A program made the translations under genes and the position numbers. From Chitinophaga pinensis (GTDB lineage: Bacteria; Bacteroidota; Bacteroidia; Chitinophagales; Chitinophagaceae), in the NCBI GenBank assembly GCA_945878115.1, contig CAMDVD010000026.1, positions 1 through 47,548 on the forward strand: a stretch of DNA of 47,548 nucleotides, given 5' to 3'. Below, one piece after another: positions 8,426 through 16,645 of this stretch (position 1 is the stretch's first letter; each line of letters starts with the position of its first letter). The notes under the pieces were generated by a model. It did no database searches. It worked only from the letters and a program-made list of their open reading frames with translations, and was not told where the DNA came from.

Positions 8426-10222
8426 TTAATTCGATCTCTTAGCTCTGAAAGTGCCGATAGCAGTGTATGTATCACCACTAGGAACACCTATCAAATTGAT
8501 CGAGAAATTACCTTGACAGTCGCCAGGGAATAATGGGAAACTGGTATAAGTAAGTGTAGATGAAGGAACAATTGTATACATGCTATCTGCAAAGGTACCA
8601 ATGCCATAAGTATACACAGCAGTTGGAAGGAATGAACCAATTGTGGTATCTGAACAACCCATATAAAAATAAGATGTAGTACCAGCTGAAGGTGAGGTTG
8701 CAGTAACTGAACTTCCAATTCCTTGCGTAGTAATATCCATTGTAATATTATCTGCAGGAGCAAGGAAATTTTTTGTAACAGACACACTCGAAACAGTATT
8801 GGTTAAAACTAAATTTAAGAATGGAGAAATATTGCCACATGCACTTAATACGCCAATATTATTAACACCTGCAACAATTGTAGCTGTAGAAGTACCATAT
8901 ACATTTGAACCTAAATCGTAAGCATAAAAAGTAAGTGGTGATGAAGGTATACATGGGAAGCTATACGTAAATTGTCCAGCAGCATTTGGTGTTATAAGTA
9001 TACCGAAAGGTTGTACAACCACCGTAGAATTTGCTAAAGGATTTCCTAAACAATCTTCAACAGAACCATTTATTGTAGAAGTACCAGCAGCTATAGTAAC
9101 AACGATAGTGCCTAAGTTTTGTGCAACCGCACCAGTAGTTATAGTTTGCGTATAAATTGGAACACTACTACTACCACAAAGAGTATACGAATATACATTC
9201 ATCGCAAGTGTAGCATTTGGATATACTAGTCCACCTACCCAACCAGCAGAATTGGTTGTGCCTGAACGTGTATTATTATTGGCAGTATTTGTCAATGAAA
9301 CTTCATATCCACTCAATGGATTTCCGAATTGATCTTCTAAAGTCATTTCTAATTGAATAGCAGCAGCAGGTGTATCACAATTCCAAAAACTAAAATGTTT
9401 TACTTTTCCAACATACTTGCCACCTTGTAATGTAGCACTACCTTCTTCAACCCAAATTCCTTTTACTTCATCAAAATACCAAAGTGGAATTGATGGAGCA
9501 GCTTGTCCCAATAAAGTAGTAGGAACATCCACACTAATTGTTGCTTCTCTACCAGGAATTAATTGTAAAGGATTACCTGCAGCATCTATAATTTCTGCAA
9601 CTAGCATACCAAAACTTTGTAATAATCTTTCTTCACCACCAGCAGCAGTTAAACCGCGTAAATCGCCAGGCATAGTGCTTAATCCTAAAGTAGTAGTAGG
9701 GTCAATTTTTTTCATGTACACATAAGCTTGTCCAGAAAAAGCAACACTAGAAGATTTTACCATTAAGGCATTGCTTGGAAAAGTAATACTGATGCCATTG
9801 TTGGTTGTTACTGTGCCTCCATTATCGGCATTGAATTGTTGTACATTTTCTTTTTTCATTAAAGACACATAAACAGTATGTTTTTTTCCTGCTTGAATAG
9901 ATAAGGTTTTATATCCATTGAAATAAGTGGCTTTACTAATTTTTACAGTGGTAGCATGTTCTGGTGTAGTAATGTCTTTGAGCATAAATAGACCATTGGC
10001 ATCTGTCATGTCCGTTGCACCTCCAGCAGTAACGCTAGCATTTTCAACAGGCATTCCAGATTCGTCTTTTACAATACCCATGATGGTTGCAACTACTGTT
10101 TTGCCATTGTTGTACTCGTTATTCCCGTAAGTAGTGGGGTTCGTTTTTTTACATGCATTGAACAAGCTCGCACCCAATAATATCAGGGCAAAAAGGCAAG
10201 CGATTTTAATCGTGTTTCTCAT
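8426..10222 (-). CDS. Lipoprotein with carboxypeptidase-regulatory-like domains
   Basis: 598 residues. The N-terminus is a lipoprotein signal with the lipobox LFNAC followed by KK, so it should be anchored to a membrane and is likely outer-membrane or surface exposed. A carboxypeptidase-regulatory-like beta-sandwich follows (residues about 48-120: IMGIVKDESGMPVENASV, DANGLFML, TTVKISKATY). Similar modules recur near 290-340 (LEDQFGNPLSGYEVSL, NSAGWVG) and near 380-430 (NGSVEDCLGNPLANSTVVV, NAAGQFTYSF). Such modules are common in Bacteroidota surface proteins and outer-membrane transport partners, but no TonB plug or barrel follows here. Single gene with its own terminator. Ligand or role unknown. 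Confidence 0.8.
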   Translation of the reverse strand: MRNTIKIACLFALILLGASLFNACKKTNPTTYGNNEYNNGKTVVATIMGIVKDESGMPVENASVTAGGATDMTDANGLFMLKDITTPEHATTVKISKATYFNGYKTLSIQAGKKHTVYVSLMKKENVQQFNADNGGTVTTNNGISITFPSNALMVKSSSVAFSGQAYVYMKKIDPTTTLGLSTMPGDLRGLTAAGGEERLLQSFGMLVAEIIDAAGNPLQLIPGREATISVDVPTTLLGQAAPSIPLWYFDEVKGIWVEEGSATLQGGKYVGKVKHFSFWNCDTPAAAIQLEMTLEDQFGNPLSGYEVSLTNTANNNTRSGTTNSAGWVGGLVYPNATLAMNVYSYTLCGSSSVPIYTQTITTGAVAQNLGTIVVTIAAGTSTINGSVEDCLGNPLANSTVVVQPFGILITPNAAGQFTYSFPCIPSSPLTFYAYDLGSNVYGTSTATIVAGVNNIGVLSACGNISPFLNLVLTNTVSSVSVTKNFLAPADNITMDITTQGIGSSVTATSPSAGTTSYFYMGCSDTTIGSFLPTAVYTYGIGTFADSMYTIVPSSTLTYTSFPLFPGDCQGNFSINLIGVPSGDTYTAIGTFRAKRSN

Positions 10223-10411
10223 TTTTATACTTTTTTAATTTAAAAATTTTGTGAATATACTCTAGACGAACCAACATTATAGTCCGTTAGCTGAATAAAT
10301 TATATTTTCAGAAATGACTAAGGTGTGACAAAGGCATTTTGTTTTTTACAAATAGACTGTGCATTAAATAATCCCATTCATTGTATATTTACGACCAATA
10401 AAAAAAGTAAA

Positions 10412-10693
10412 ATGAATCCATCGGTTCCTATCACACTCAAAATTTGCAATAGGCAATATCGTATTAAAGTAGAACCAGAAAATGAAGAGGTGGTTCGTAA
10501 AATTTATGGCGGGATGCTGGAAAAAATAAATACTTTTCGAGAGTTATTTAAAGGTAGAGATGATCAAGATATTATGGCGATGGTTCTCATCGATCATTTG
10601 ACTTCTTCGGCAGCCTTACCTGATGCATCTCAAAATCCTACAAGCGAAATGCTATCTGAAATTGAAAGTATACATACTCTTTTGCACACATGA
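10412..10693 (+). CDS. zapA: Cell division protein ZapA-like
   Basis: 93 residues from the ATG at 10412. An open frame extends 29 codons further upstream, but that part is low quality and the conserved family begins at this Met (PSVPITLKICNRQYRIKV). The pattern of an N-terminal beta hairpin, VEPENEEVVRK, then a helix with DDQDIMAMVLIDHL matches ZapA, which binds and bundles FtsZ at the division ring. The stop TGA overlaps the polX start (ATGA), so the two are translationally coupled. A TAtaTTTAc box lies about 20 bases before the start. Short family, so moderate certainty. Confidence 0.7.
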   Translation: MNPSVPITLKICNRQYRIKVEPENEEVVRKIYGGMLEKINTFRELFKGRDDQDIMAMVLIDHLTSSAALPDASQNPTSEMLSEIESIHTLLHT

Positions 10694-12360
10694 CGAATGC
10701 CGAAATATCAGACTTCTTTTCCCTATTGTCTAAACTCATGGATATACATGGTGAAAATGCATTTAAGTCTAAAACATACAGTATTGCTGCCTTTCAGCTT
10801 GATAAACTACCGATAGTATTATCCGAAATTTCTAGAACAGAAATTGCGTGTATTCCAGGAATCGGAGCAAGCGTTTCAGTAAAAATCATTGAAATTTTAG
10901 ATACTGGACATTTAAAAGTTCTAGACGAATTACTCGCTAAAACGCCAGAAGGTGTTTTGGATTTACTCAAGATAAAAGGGATTGGTCCAAAAAAAATTGC
11001 AGTAATCTGGCATGAACTTGGCGTTGAATCGCCTGGCGAACTTTTATATGCTTGCGAAGAAAATAGATTGATTGCGTATAAAGGATTTGGTGTGAAGACC
11101 CAACAATCTATTCAAGAAGCAATTACTTTTTATTTGAGCAATCAGCAACGTTATTTATATGCACAAATCGAACCCATTGCCATTAGTATTCAAAAATTTT
11201 TAGACGCAAGGTTCTCGTTTACTTCTGTTTTTATTAGCGGTAGTTTTCGTAGACAATGTAATATCATTGACGAATTAGAATATGTAATTGCAACAGATAC
11301 TGAAACGATACAAGAAGAAATGTCGAGGGAACCTGCATTCACTTTTAGTAAAGAAGAAGATGGTTCTGTGTATTATTTATTTCAAGAACATATACAAGTT
11401 ATCCTGCATTCTACAGATGAAGAAAATACGGATGCGACATTATTTTTTACCACCGGAACACCAGCCTTTAATGATGCATTTCAAGAAGCATTTCCGGAAG
11501 TTTCTTTTGCTGGAAGTGGTGGTGAAGAGGATTTGATTTTTGAAGAAGCTGGTATACCATTTATAGAACCTTGTCTTCGTGAAAGTAAAGCTAGCATTGA
11601 CTTAGCGCAAGAAAATAATTTACCTTCTTTGATTCAACTTAAACACATAAAAGGAATCATTCATAACCACAGTACATGGAGTGATGGCGGTTTTAGTATT
11701 GCGCAAATGGCACAAGCTTGTATAGAAAAAGGATTTGAATATTTGGTGATGAGTGACCATTCTGTAAGTTCATTTTATGCGAATGGGTTGAGTATAGAAC
11801 GTATCAAACAACAACAAGAGGAAATTGATATATTGAATGAAAAATTAAAACCCTTTAAGATTTTTAAAAGTATAGAATGTGATATTTTAAATGATGGACG
11901 TCTGGATTATCCTGATGATATTTTATCTTCTTTTGATTTGGTGATAGCATCGGTTCATCAAAATTTAAAAATGACGGAAGAGAAAGCCATGATGCGATTA
12001 ATGGGTGCCATCCAAAATAAATATACACGTATTTTAGGCCACCTCACCGGCAGACTTTTATTAAGCCGTAAAGAATATCCTGTTAATCACCAGGCTATAA
12101 TTGATGCTTGTAAACTACATGATGTAGTGATTGAAATTAATGCGAATCCACGACGCCTTGATATGGACTGGCAATGGATTTCGTATGCTATTGATCAAGG
12201 TGTTTTATTGTCTATCAACCCTGATGCACATAGTATTCGAGGGATTGATGATATTCGTTATGGTGTTCTATCCGCACAAAAAGGAATGTTGACAGCAAAG
12301 CAAAATTTAAGTTCGTTTTCTTTACATGAATTTGAAAATTTTCTTGCTACTAAAAAGTAA
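10690..12360 (+). CDS. polX: PolX-family DNA polymerase / PHP phosphoesterase with degenerate polymerase site
   Basis: 556 residues, usual length for bacterial PolX. Order: helical 8-kDa-like domain and helix-hairpin-helix motifs (IPGIGASVSVKI, IKGIGPKKI), polymerase palm from about 170, PHP domain from about 320. The palm keeps GSFRR (about 184) but the metal-binding D-x-D is E-x-E (DELEYV, about 195-197), the third Asp position reads Ile (QVILHS), and the FTGS motif is FTTGTP. The PHP domain is complete: HNH, STWSDG, SDHS, ECDIL, ASVH, GHLTGR, NPDAH. So nuclease activity (3'-5' exonuclease, AP endonuclease) is likely, while polymerase activity is doubtful. Role would be base-excision repair. 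Coupled to the ZapA-like gene and followed by a terminator. Confidence 0.9.
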   Translation: MTNAEISDFFSLLSKLMDIHGENAFKSKTYSIAAFQLDKLPIVLSEISRTEIACIPGIGASVSVKIIEILDTGHLKVLDELLAKTPEGVLDLLKIKGIGPKKIAVIWHELGVESPGELLYACEENRLIAYKGFGVKTQQSIQEAITFYLSNQQRYLYAQIEPIAISIQKFLDARFSFTSVFISGSFRRQCNIIDELEYVIATDTETIQEEMSREPAFTFSKEEDGSVYYLFQEHIQVILHSTDEENTDATLFFTTGTPAFNDAFQEAFPEVSFAGSGGEEDLIFEEAGIPFIEPCLRESKASIDLAQENNLPSLIQLKHIKGIIHNHSTWSDGGFSIAQMAQACIEKGFEYLVMSDHSVSSFYANGLSIERIKQQQEEIDILNEKLKPFKIFKSIECDILNDGRLDYPDDILSSFDLVIASVHQNLKMTEEKAMMRLMGAIQNKYTRILGHLTGRLLLSRKEYPVNHQAIIDACKLHDVVIEINANPRRLDMDWQWISYAIDQGVLLSINPDAHSIRGIDDIRYGVLSAQKGMLTAKQNLSSFSLHEFENFLATKK

Positions 12361-12376
12361 CAAGACATAAAAAATA

Positions 12377-12402
12377 ATGAAGAGAGATCTTCATGTTTTT
12401 TT
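12377..12402 (+). terminator. Terminator after polX, probably bidirectional
   Basis: ATGAAGA, loop GAGA, TCTTCAT (7 bp), then G and seven T on the plus strand. The minus strand also has a T-rich run after the stem, so it can serve the convergent small gene at 12420-12590 too. Confidence 0.75.
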
Positions 12403-12419
12403 ATTGATTTTTTCGATCC

Positions 12420-12590
12420 TTATTTTTTAGCTGGCGCTGCTTTAGCTGGCGCTGCTTTTGCTGGCGCTGCTTTAGCAGGAGCGTCTGCTTTCATTTCTGT
12501 TTTAGTAGGTTCTGCTTTTTTAGAATGTTTGCCTTTAGCGAAAGACATAACTGGAGTTAGAGTGATTGTTAGAACGATAACTCCGATCAT
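12420..12590 (-). CDS. Small secreted PAKAA-repeat protein, 56 aa
   Basis: The frame starts at the ATG at 12590 and encodes 56 residues: a hydrophobic signal-like segment (IGVIVLTITLTPVMSFA), a basic stretch KGKHSKK, then ADAPAK and three near-identical PAKAA repeats ending in KK. It is bounded by a TATATTTG promoter box upstream and a terminator hairpin downstream. Small Ala/Lys/Pro-rich exported proteins of this kind occur in Bacteroidota without known function. It may bind acidic polymers or nucleic acid; that is guesswork from its charge. Confidence 0.6.
   Translation of the reverse strand: MIGVIVLTITLTPVMSFAKGKHSKKAEPTKTEMKADAPAKAAPAKAAPAKAAPAKK
12427..12486 (-). repeat. 15-bp tandem repeats encoding PAKAA
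   Basis: Two identical copies of TTAGCTGGCGCTGCT (plus-strand reading), a third with one change and a fourth diverged copy. Each adds five residues to the small secreted protein, so the array can change length without breaking the frame. Confidence 0.85.
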
Positions 12591-12959
12591 TACTTTTTTT
12601 ATTTTTTTAGGTTTTAATTGTTTGTGTTAATCATTTAACAGCACAAATATATAAGTGCTCAACTAGCCTATTTTTTAGAATTAGATGAAAACTTTGTTCT
12701 TATCGTTCAAAAGTTCATTTCCTTCGATGAAGGGTTTGCTTATAGAAATAAATTCCCTTCTCTTGGTTTTTGTCCCCACAAACTTCACTAAAATGCTGGT
12801 AATGGTTTGGGAGGACACAAAACCATGGGGGTAATGAATTAATTATGGAATAAAGAAGATGTCCGTATATTATAAGTGAGGCACTAAGTGAAACCCAACG
12901 TTATATTCTATGGAAAAAATAATAAAGAATGACTCCTATGTCTTCAGGGCGAAAATTAC
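12591..12959. other. Intergenic spacer with a minus-strand promoter box
   Basis: Holds TATATTTG on the minus strand at 12644-12651, the probable -7 box of the small PAKAA gene. The rest, up to the purS stop, shows no gene, RNA or clear repeat. Confidence 0.45.
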
Positions 12960-13208
12960 TTAGGCATCTATCGTGATGCTATATTTTTCCATCACTGCAT
13001 TGTACAACATTTTTTCGCAAGCTTCTTTAGCAATGCCATACGCATTTTCTTCGCTATCTGATTCGATGCTTAATACTATATGCTTTCCAATTCTTACATT
13101 TTGTATAGCATGTAATTGTAAACTATGTAAACTTTCATTCACCGCTTTCCCTTGTGGGTCTAGCAGTTCAGTCAAAGGCATAATATTGATGTGTGCGGTA
13201 TAAATCAT
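12960..13208 (-). CDS. purS: Phosphoribosylformylglycinamidine synthase subunit PurS
   Basis: 82 residues, normal for PurS. It shows LLDPQGKAVNESLHSL, V-RIGK-I-L, SDSEENA, ACEKML-NAVMEKYSI, all family marks. PurS bridges PurL and PurQ in the fourth step of purine synthesis (FGAR to FGAM). Its ATG overlaps the pssA stop by four bases (ATGA), so it is translated with pssA, an unrelated phospholipid gene. purL and purQ are not in the window. Confidence 0.9.
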   Translation of the reverse strand: MIYTAHINIMPLTELLDPQGKAVNESLHSLQLHAIQNVRIGKHIVLSIESDSEENAYGIAKEACEKMLYNAVMEKYSITIDA

Positions 13209-13966
13209 TTTTCAGATGGTTTGTGGGCGAAAGATAAAGCGATATACATTAAAAAAGAAAATGGAACGACCAATATTTTCAAAAAAGGAATAGAAACAAG
13301 GGCAATGGCTAACCATGCTATTTGTGCCCAATTATTTTTGAAAGAAAAATGAGAAAATTTCAGTGTAAATAATTTCATTTTACTCACCATCAACCAACAA
13401 AGGATGGCAATGATGGTATACAATACCCATTCGTTTTGCATGTAAGTGCCAAAATGCAATGGGTTATATAAATTGATAAAAGGAAAGGATGCTACCAACA
13501 TGCCAATGGCAGGGATAGGAACGCCAGTAAAATAGGAAGTTGTTGGAGGTGCATTATTAAAGCGCGCTAAACGTAAGGCACCAAAACAAGCTACCAAAAA
13601 AGCAGGACAAACTGCCAACATGGATACATCCATTGCATTCTGTTTTTGCATCCAAGCTGTCCATAACATTTTCATTAATATCATGCTGGGTGCTACGCCA
13701 AAAGAAACAACATCAGCCAATGAATCTAAATCTTTTCCTAAGGGAGAAGATACACCCAGCCATCGAGCTACCATGCCATCGAACAAATCGCAGATAGCCG
13801 CGATTATAATACAGATACTCCCATAATAAGCTTGTGTGGTGCCACTTATCCAATACTGCTCTCCATTCACTTCACTCACAAATGGTTGTGCTTGTAAAAT
13901 AAATACGATAGCCATACAACCAAAAAATAAATTGCCGAGTGTAAGTATATTGGGTAAATGCTTCAT
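13205..13966 (-). CDS. pssA: CDP-diacylglycerol--serine O-phosphatidyltransferase
   Basis: 253 residues, a polytopic inner-membrane enzyme joining serine to CDP-diacylglycerol to make phosphatidylserine, the precursor of phosphatidylethanolamine. The CDP-alcohol phosphotransferase motif is complete: DLFDGMVAR, then GKDLDSLAD. N-terminal LPNILTLGNLFFGCMAI and several later hydrophobic segments are typical. Upstream lies a near-perfect Bacteroidota promoter; downstream it overlaps purS by four bases. Confidence 0.95.
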   Translation of the reverse strand: MKHLPNILTLGNLFFGCMAIVFILQAQPFVSEVNGEQYWISGTTQAYYGSICIIIAAICDLFDGMVARWLGVSSPLGKDLDSLADVVSFGVAPSMILMKMLWTAWMQKQNAMDVSMLAVCPAFLVACFGALRLARFNNAPPTTSYFTGVPIPAIGMLVASFPFINLYNPLHFGTYMQNEWVLYTIIAILCWLMVSKMKLFTLKFSHFSFKNNWAQIAWLAIALVSIPFLKILVVPFSFLMYIALSFAHKPSEK

Positions 13967-13982
13967 TAAATAAGTTTCTCGG

Positions 13983-14012
13983 CAAATATAGGGAAAGTAG
14001 GTAGGAAATCAA
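13983..14012 (-). promoter_or_regulatory. Promoter of pssA-purS (TTG-N19-TAtaTTTG)
   Basis: On the minus strand, TTG at 14012-14010, exactly 19 bases, then TATATTTG at 13990-13983, matching the Bacteroidota -33/-7 consensus. The -7 box ends 16 bases before the pssA start codon. Confidence 0.75.
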
Positions 14013-14071
14013 TTGACTAAGCTTTCTCTAATTTATTCTTTATTGTCGCATCAAATTACGAATTTGCAAAC

Positions 14072-14248
14072 GGCCTTGGATAGTTTGGCGTTAAAAAAAT
14101 GGAATGATCGGCGAACAAATCGTCCCTGTCTGAGCAACCGACGTAGGAGGATTGTGAGTTTGGACGATTTGCGTCGAGCATGAACATTTTTTAGCGAAAC
14201 TATCCACAGCCTTGATTTTTTGGTTCTTTTATATCAAGACAAAAGAAC
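14072..14248. repeat. Long imperfect inverted repeat plus alternative hairpins
   Basis: Outer arms GGATAGTTT (14078-14086) / AAACTATCC (14197-14205), middle arms CGTTAAAAAAATG (14089-14101) / CATTTTTTAGCG (14185-14196), inner arms CAAATCGTCC (14116-14125) / GGACGATTTG (14162-14171). Just to the right, CTTGAT/ATCAAG (14211-14238) and GTTCTTTT/AAAAGAAC (14223-14248) overlap and exclude one another. No coding frame fits. This looks like a dispersed intergenic element or a structured RNA. It sits between the pssA promoter and the end of a minus-strand gene. Confidence 0.55.
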
Positions 14249-14292
14249 AAAAGAATATTAGTAGCAATAATTTAGTATGCGACTAAATTTCA

Positions 14293-15936
14293 CTATTCAT
14301 TCACTTTCTGAAAACCTTTTCCAGTAAAATAAATAATACTTGCATCCTTAGCTAGTGGTTTTTTAAAGAGTAAATTGTATCCGCCCCAATCGTCTATATC
14401 TACTTTGTAATCGGCAGTTTCATAATCCGTTGCGCCAATATTTTCATGCATCAGCCAAGATCCATTTGTTTTTAATTGAAAATGATAGGTGGTATCATTT
14501 ATTTTTTTTACTGCAAATGAATCTTTTTCACTCATGGCGTTATACCAAACCAATTGCTCTAGATCACAAGCTAATTTTTTATCGAAAAGTACCTCATAGG
14601 AAATTTCAAATCGTGGCTTGGCGCGAAATAGATAAGCATCCGTGCATACTGTTGGTACATTCATTAAATAGACTTTATGCTTCAGTGTATCTGGAAATGT
14701 ATGCAAGTAAGTGGTATACAGTTTAGCACTATTGGCGCGGGCTTTTATGCCAGGTAATAAAAAATAAATAGAGGCTGAAACATAAGCCAATAAAAGGATA
14801 TAGCGAATCCATTTAGGCAATTGAAAAACAAAAAATGCGAATAGTGGCAATAAAAATACAGAAGCAAAATAAGAATAACGATCATTTTCTAAACGCATGA
14901 GATACATAAAATAACAACGGATAAAAGGCAAATAAAGCAATAGACTACAGGCTAACACAAACCAAAATATAAATAATTTCTGTTTGTCTTTTTTATAAAT
15001 AAAAACAGAAACAAGAATAAATAAAAGTTCGAATATGATGCCTACTTTTTTCCAATGCAAACACAATTCATATATTTTATCTCTTGTTTGGTAAGGTAAA
15101 AAATGTACGAACCCAAACAGTTTTAATAAATGTTGTGATAAGGTTGCTACCATTTGCGACAATGGAATATCCATGCCTTGCATTTGTCGTTCTTGCGGCA
15201 ACCAAGTGTGGTGTAAATATTTATGCGCTAGACAATAGAGAAACACTAAACTGATAATAGGTGCTAGTATTTTTGTACCAAAAGCGATGTAGGAAATTTG
15301 ATTTTTTTGGTAAAACAAAAATAGAACAAATAGTAATACATAGAGGATTGGAAAGAGTATACTAATCTCTAATGTGACAAGTGCGTACAGAAAGAATAGA
15401 TGAAATACTAATAAGGAAAATGTTGTTTTTTTACCACCAATAAAATCGCATAGCCACGACAGACTTATGAGCAATATGAACAAGGTTATCATGTAATGCG
15501 ACGTAGCTGCCCACACAATATTTTCAGATTGATAGGCAGAGAATGCAAATAAGATGCTTCCGCTGAAACTGATAACAGCAGCGGATTCTATAGAAACAAG
15601 ATAAGTAAATAATTTACGAAAAAATACAAATGCTAAAGTGGTATTCAGTGCGTGAAAAAAAGTGAATACAATAAACCAACCTAAAGTATTTACACCAAAT
15701 AAGGCATAAAATGTTCCGATAAATAAATAATGGCCATAATAAAAATTATCGAAATGATAAGAATGTAAAAAGCCTTTCCATCCACCGATTTTCATTTCAT
15801 AAATACCAGAAATGCCATCATCAATTAGCATGGCATTATGCGCAGGGTAATAGAGTATAAAAATGCTCACCCAAACGAACAAGAATAAAAATACTTGGAA
15901 CCATTTGTGTTGCATTATTCGATCTATTGTTTTCAT
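14293..15936 (-). CDS. Polytopic membrane protein, glycosyltransferase (GT-C)-like
   Basis: 547 residues with about ten hydrophobic segments between residues 10 and 400, then a soluble C-terminal domain of about 140 residues. An early acidic pair after the first membrane segment (MLIDDGISG) and following aromatic-rich loop (WKGFLHSYHFDNFYYGHYLF) resemble GT-C glycosyltransferases, which use lipid-linked sugars outside the membrane. Identity with a named family cannot be shown by eye. Single minus-strand gene; no clear promoter box seen. Confidence 0.55.
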   Translation of the reverse strand: MKTIDRIMQHKWFQVFLFLFVWVSIFILYYPAHNAMLIDDGISGIYEMKIGGWKGFLHSYHFDNFYYGHYLFIGTFYALFGVNTLGWFIVFTFFHALNTTLAFVFFRKLFTYLVSIESAAVISFSGSILFAFSAYQSENIVWAATSHYMITLFILLISLSWLCDFIGGKKTTFSLLVFHLFFLYALVTLEISILFPILYVLLFVLFLFYQKNQISYIAFGTKILAPIISLVFLYCLAHKYLHHTWLPQERQMQGMDIPLSQMVATLSQHLLKLFGFVHFLPYQTRDKIYELCLHWKKVGIIFELLFILVSVFIYKKDKQKLFIFWFVLACSLLLYLPFIRCYFMYLMRLENDRYSYFASVFLLPLFAFFVFQLPKWIRYILLLAYVSASIYFLLPGIKARANSAKLYTTYLHTFPDTLKHKVYLMNVPTVCTDAYLFRAKPRFEISYEVLFDKKLACDLEQLVWYNAMSEKDSFAVKKINDTTYHFQLKTNGSWLMHENIGATDYETADYKVDIDDWGGYNLLFKKPLAKDASIIYFTGKGFQKVNE

Positions 15937-16190
15937 AAAAATCCTTTTACCATTTTATGTTTATATTAAATGGATGAATCACTTTCACTGATAATAAGTT
16001 TGTAAGGCTTAGCATATCATCGCTCATATCCAATTATTTTTTAACTTCGGTATTATTCTTTTTGTCCTTTGTGAATTAAGGCATCCAAAGATAATCCGCT
16101 GAAATTAAGAACCAAATGATGAGGGGATAAAAGATGAGTGAAGTGAGAATATGTCGCTACAGTTTCAAGAGTGAACTATTTGCTTCTGCT

Positions 16191-16260
16191 TAATCGTTTA
16201 AAAATATTTCGTCCAAGAAATATAATTTAATCGTTTAAAAATATTTCGTCCAAGAAATAT
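16191..16260. repeat. 37-bp-period tandem duplication at the 3' end of a gene
   Basis: Two identical 33-base copies (16191-16223 and 16228-16260) with a 4-base spacer. They cover the end of the small membrane-protein gene. The period is not a multiple of three, so the duplication shifts the frame of the second pass. Confidence 0.9.
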
Positions 16261-16482
16261 TATTCCGATGATATTTATCAAGTTCCAAAGTTGCAAGGCC
16301 AAATAAAAAACAATTTGTATACGGCTCATACTTTTTAAGCTGCCATATTCTCCTTTGCTTATATCCCAATGATCATCATAACCCATTTGTAAAACACCCA
16401 AAATTATGTAGACGAAAATATCGGCGCCAATAATGGCTAAAGGGAATAAAATATCAATAAAACGGACTTTAGAACCAGCCAT
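16198..16482 (-). CDS. Small membrane protein, 94 aa, C-terminus altered by duplication
   Basis: Two or three membrane segments (IDILFPLAIIGADIFVYIILGV, and IQIVFYLALQLWNLINIIGIIFLG) with a polar loop between. Not recognised as a family. The present end reads FKRLNYISWTKYF. Reading the second repeat copy in the frame of the first instead gives FKRLSRSK and a stop, which is probably the ancestral end. So the tandem duplication seems to have changed the last ten residues. It lies upstream of nothing obvious and is separated from fabH by 160 bases. Confidence 0.5.
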   Translation of the reverse strand: MAGSKVRFIDILFPLAIIGADIFVYIILGVLQMGYDDHWDISKGEYGSLKSMSRIQIVFYLALQLWNLINIIGIIFLGRNIFKRLNYISWTKYF

Positions 16483-16645
16483 TCATTTTTGAATTGAAGT
16501 TGATTTATTGCCGAATCCCATGTTAATTACTTTTATTTCTGACCTTATATTTTATGTAGTAGATGATTTCTTTTAATAGTTACTTATTCTACTAGTTCGC
16601 TTAAATTTTTAATTTTCCTTTTGGTGTTGTGCAGAACAAAGCAAC

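Noticed and set aside
7994-8487. Two minus-strand open frames of about 100 codons over the structured island
   Set aside because: They run through a hairpin-rich GC island, through the lipoprotein terminator and into the lipoprotein gene in another frame; no protein-like pattern.
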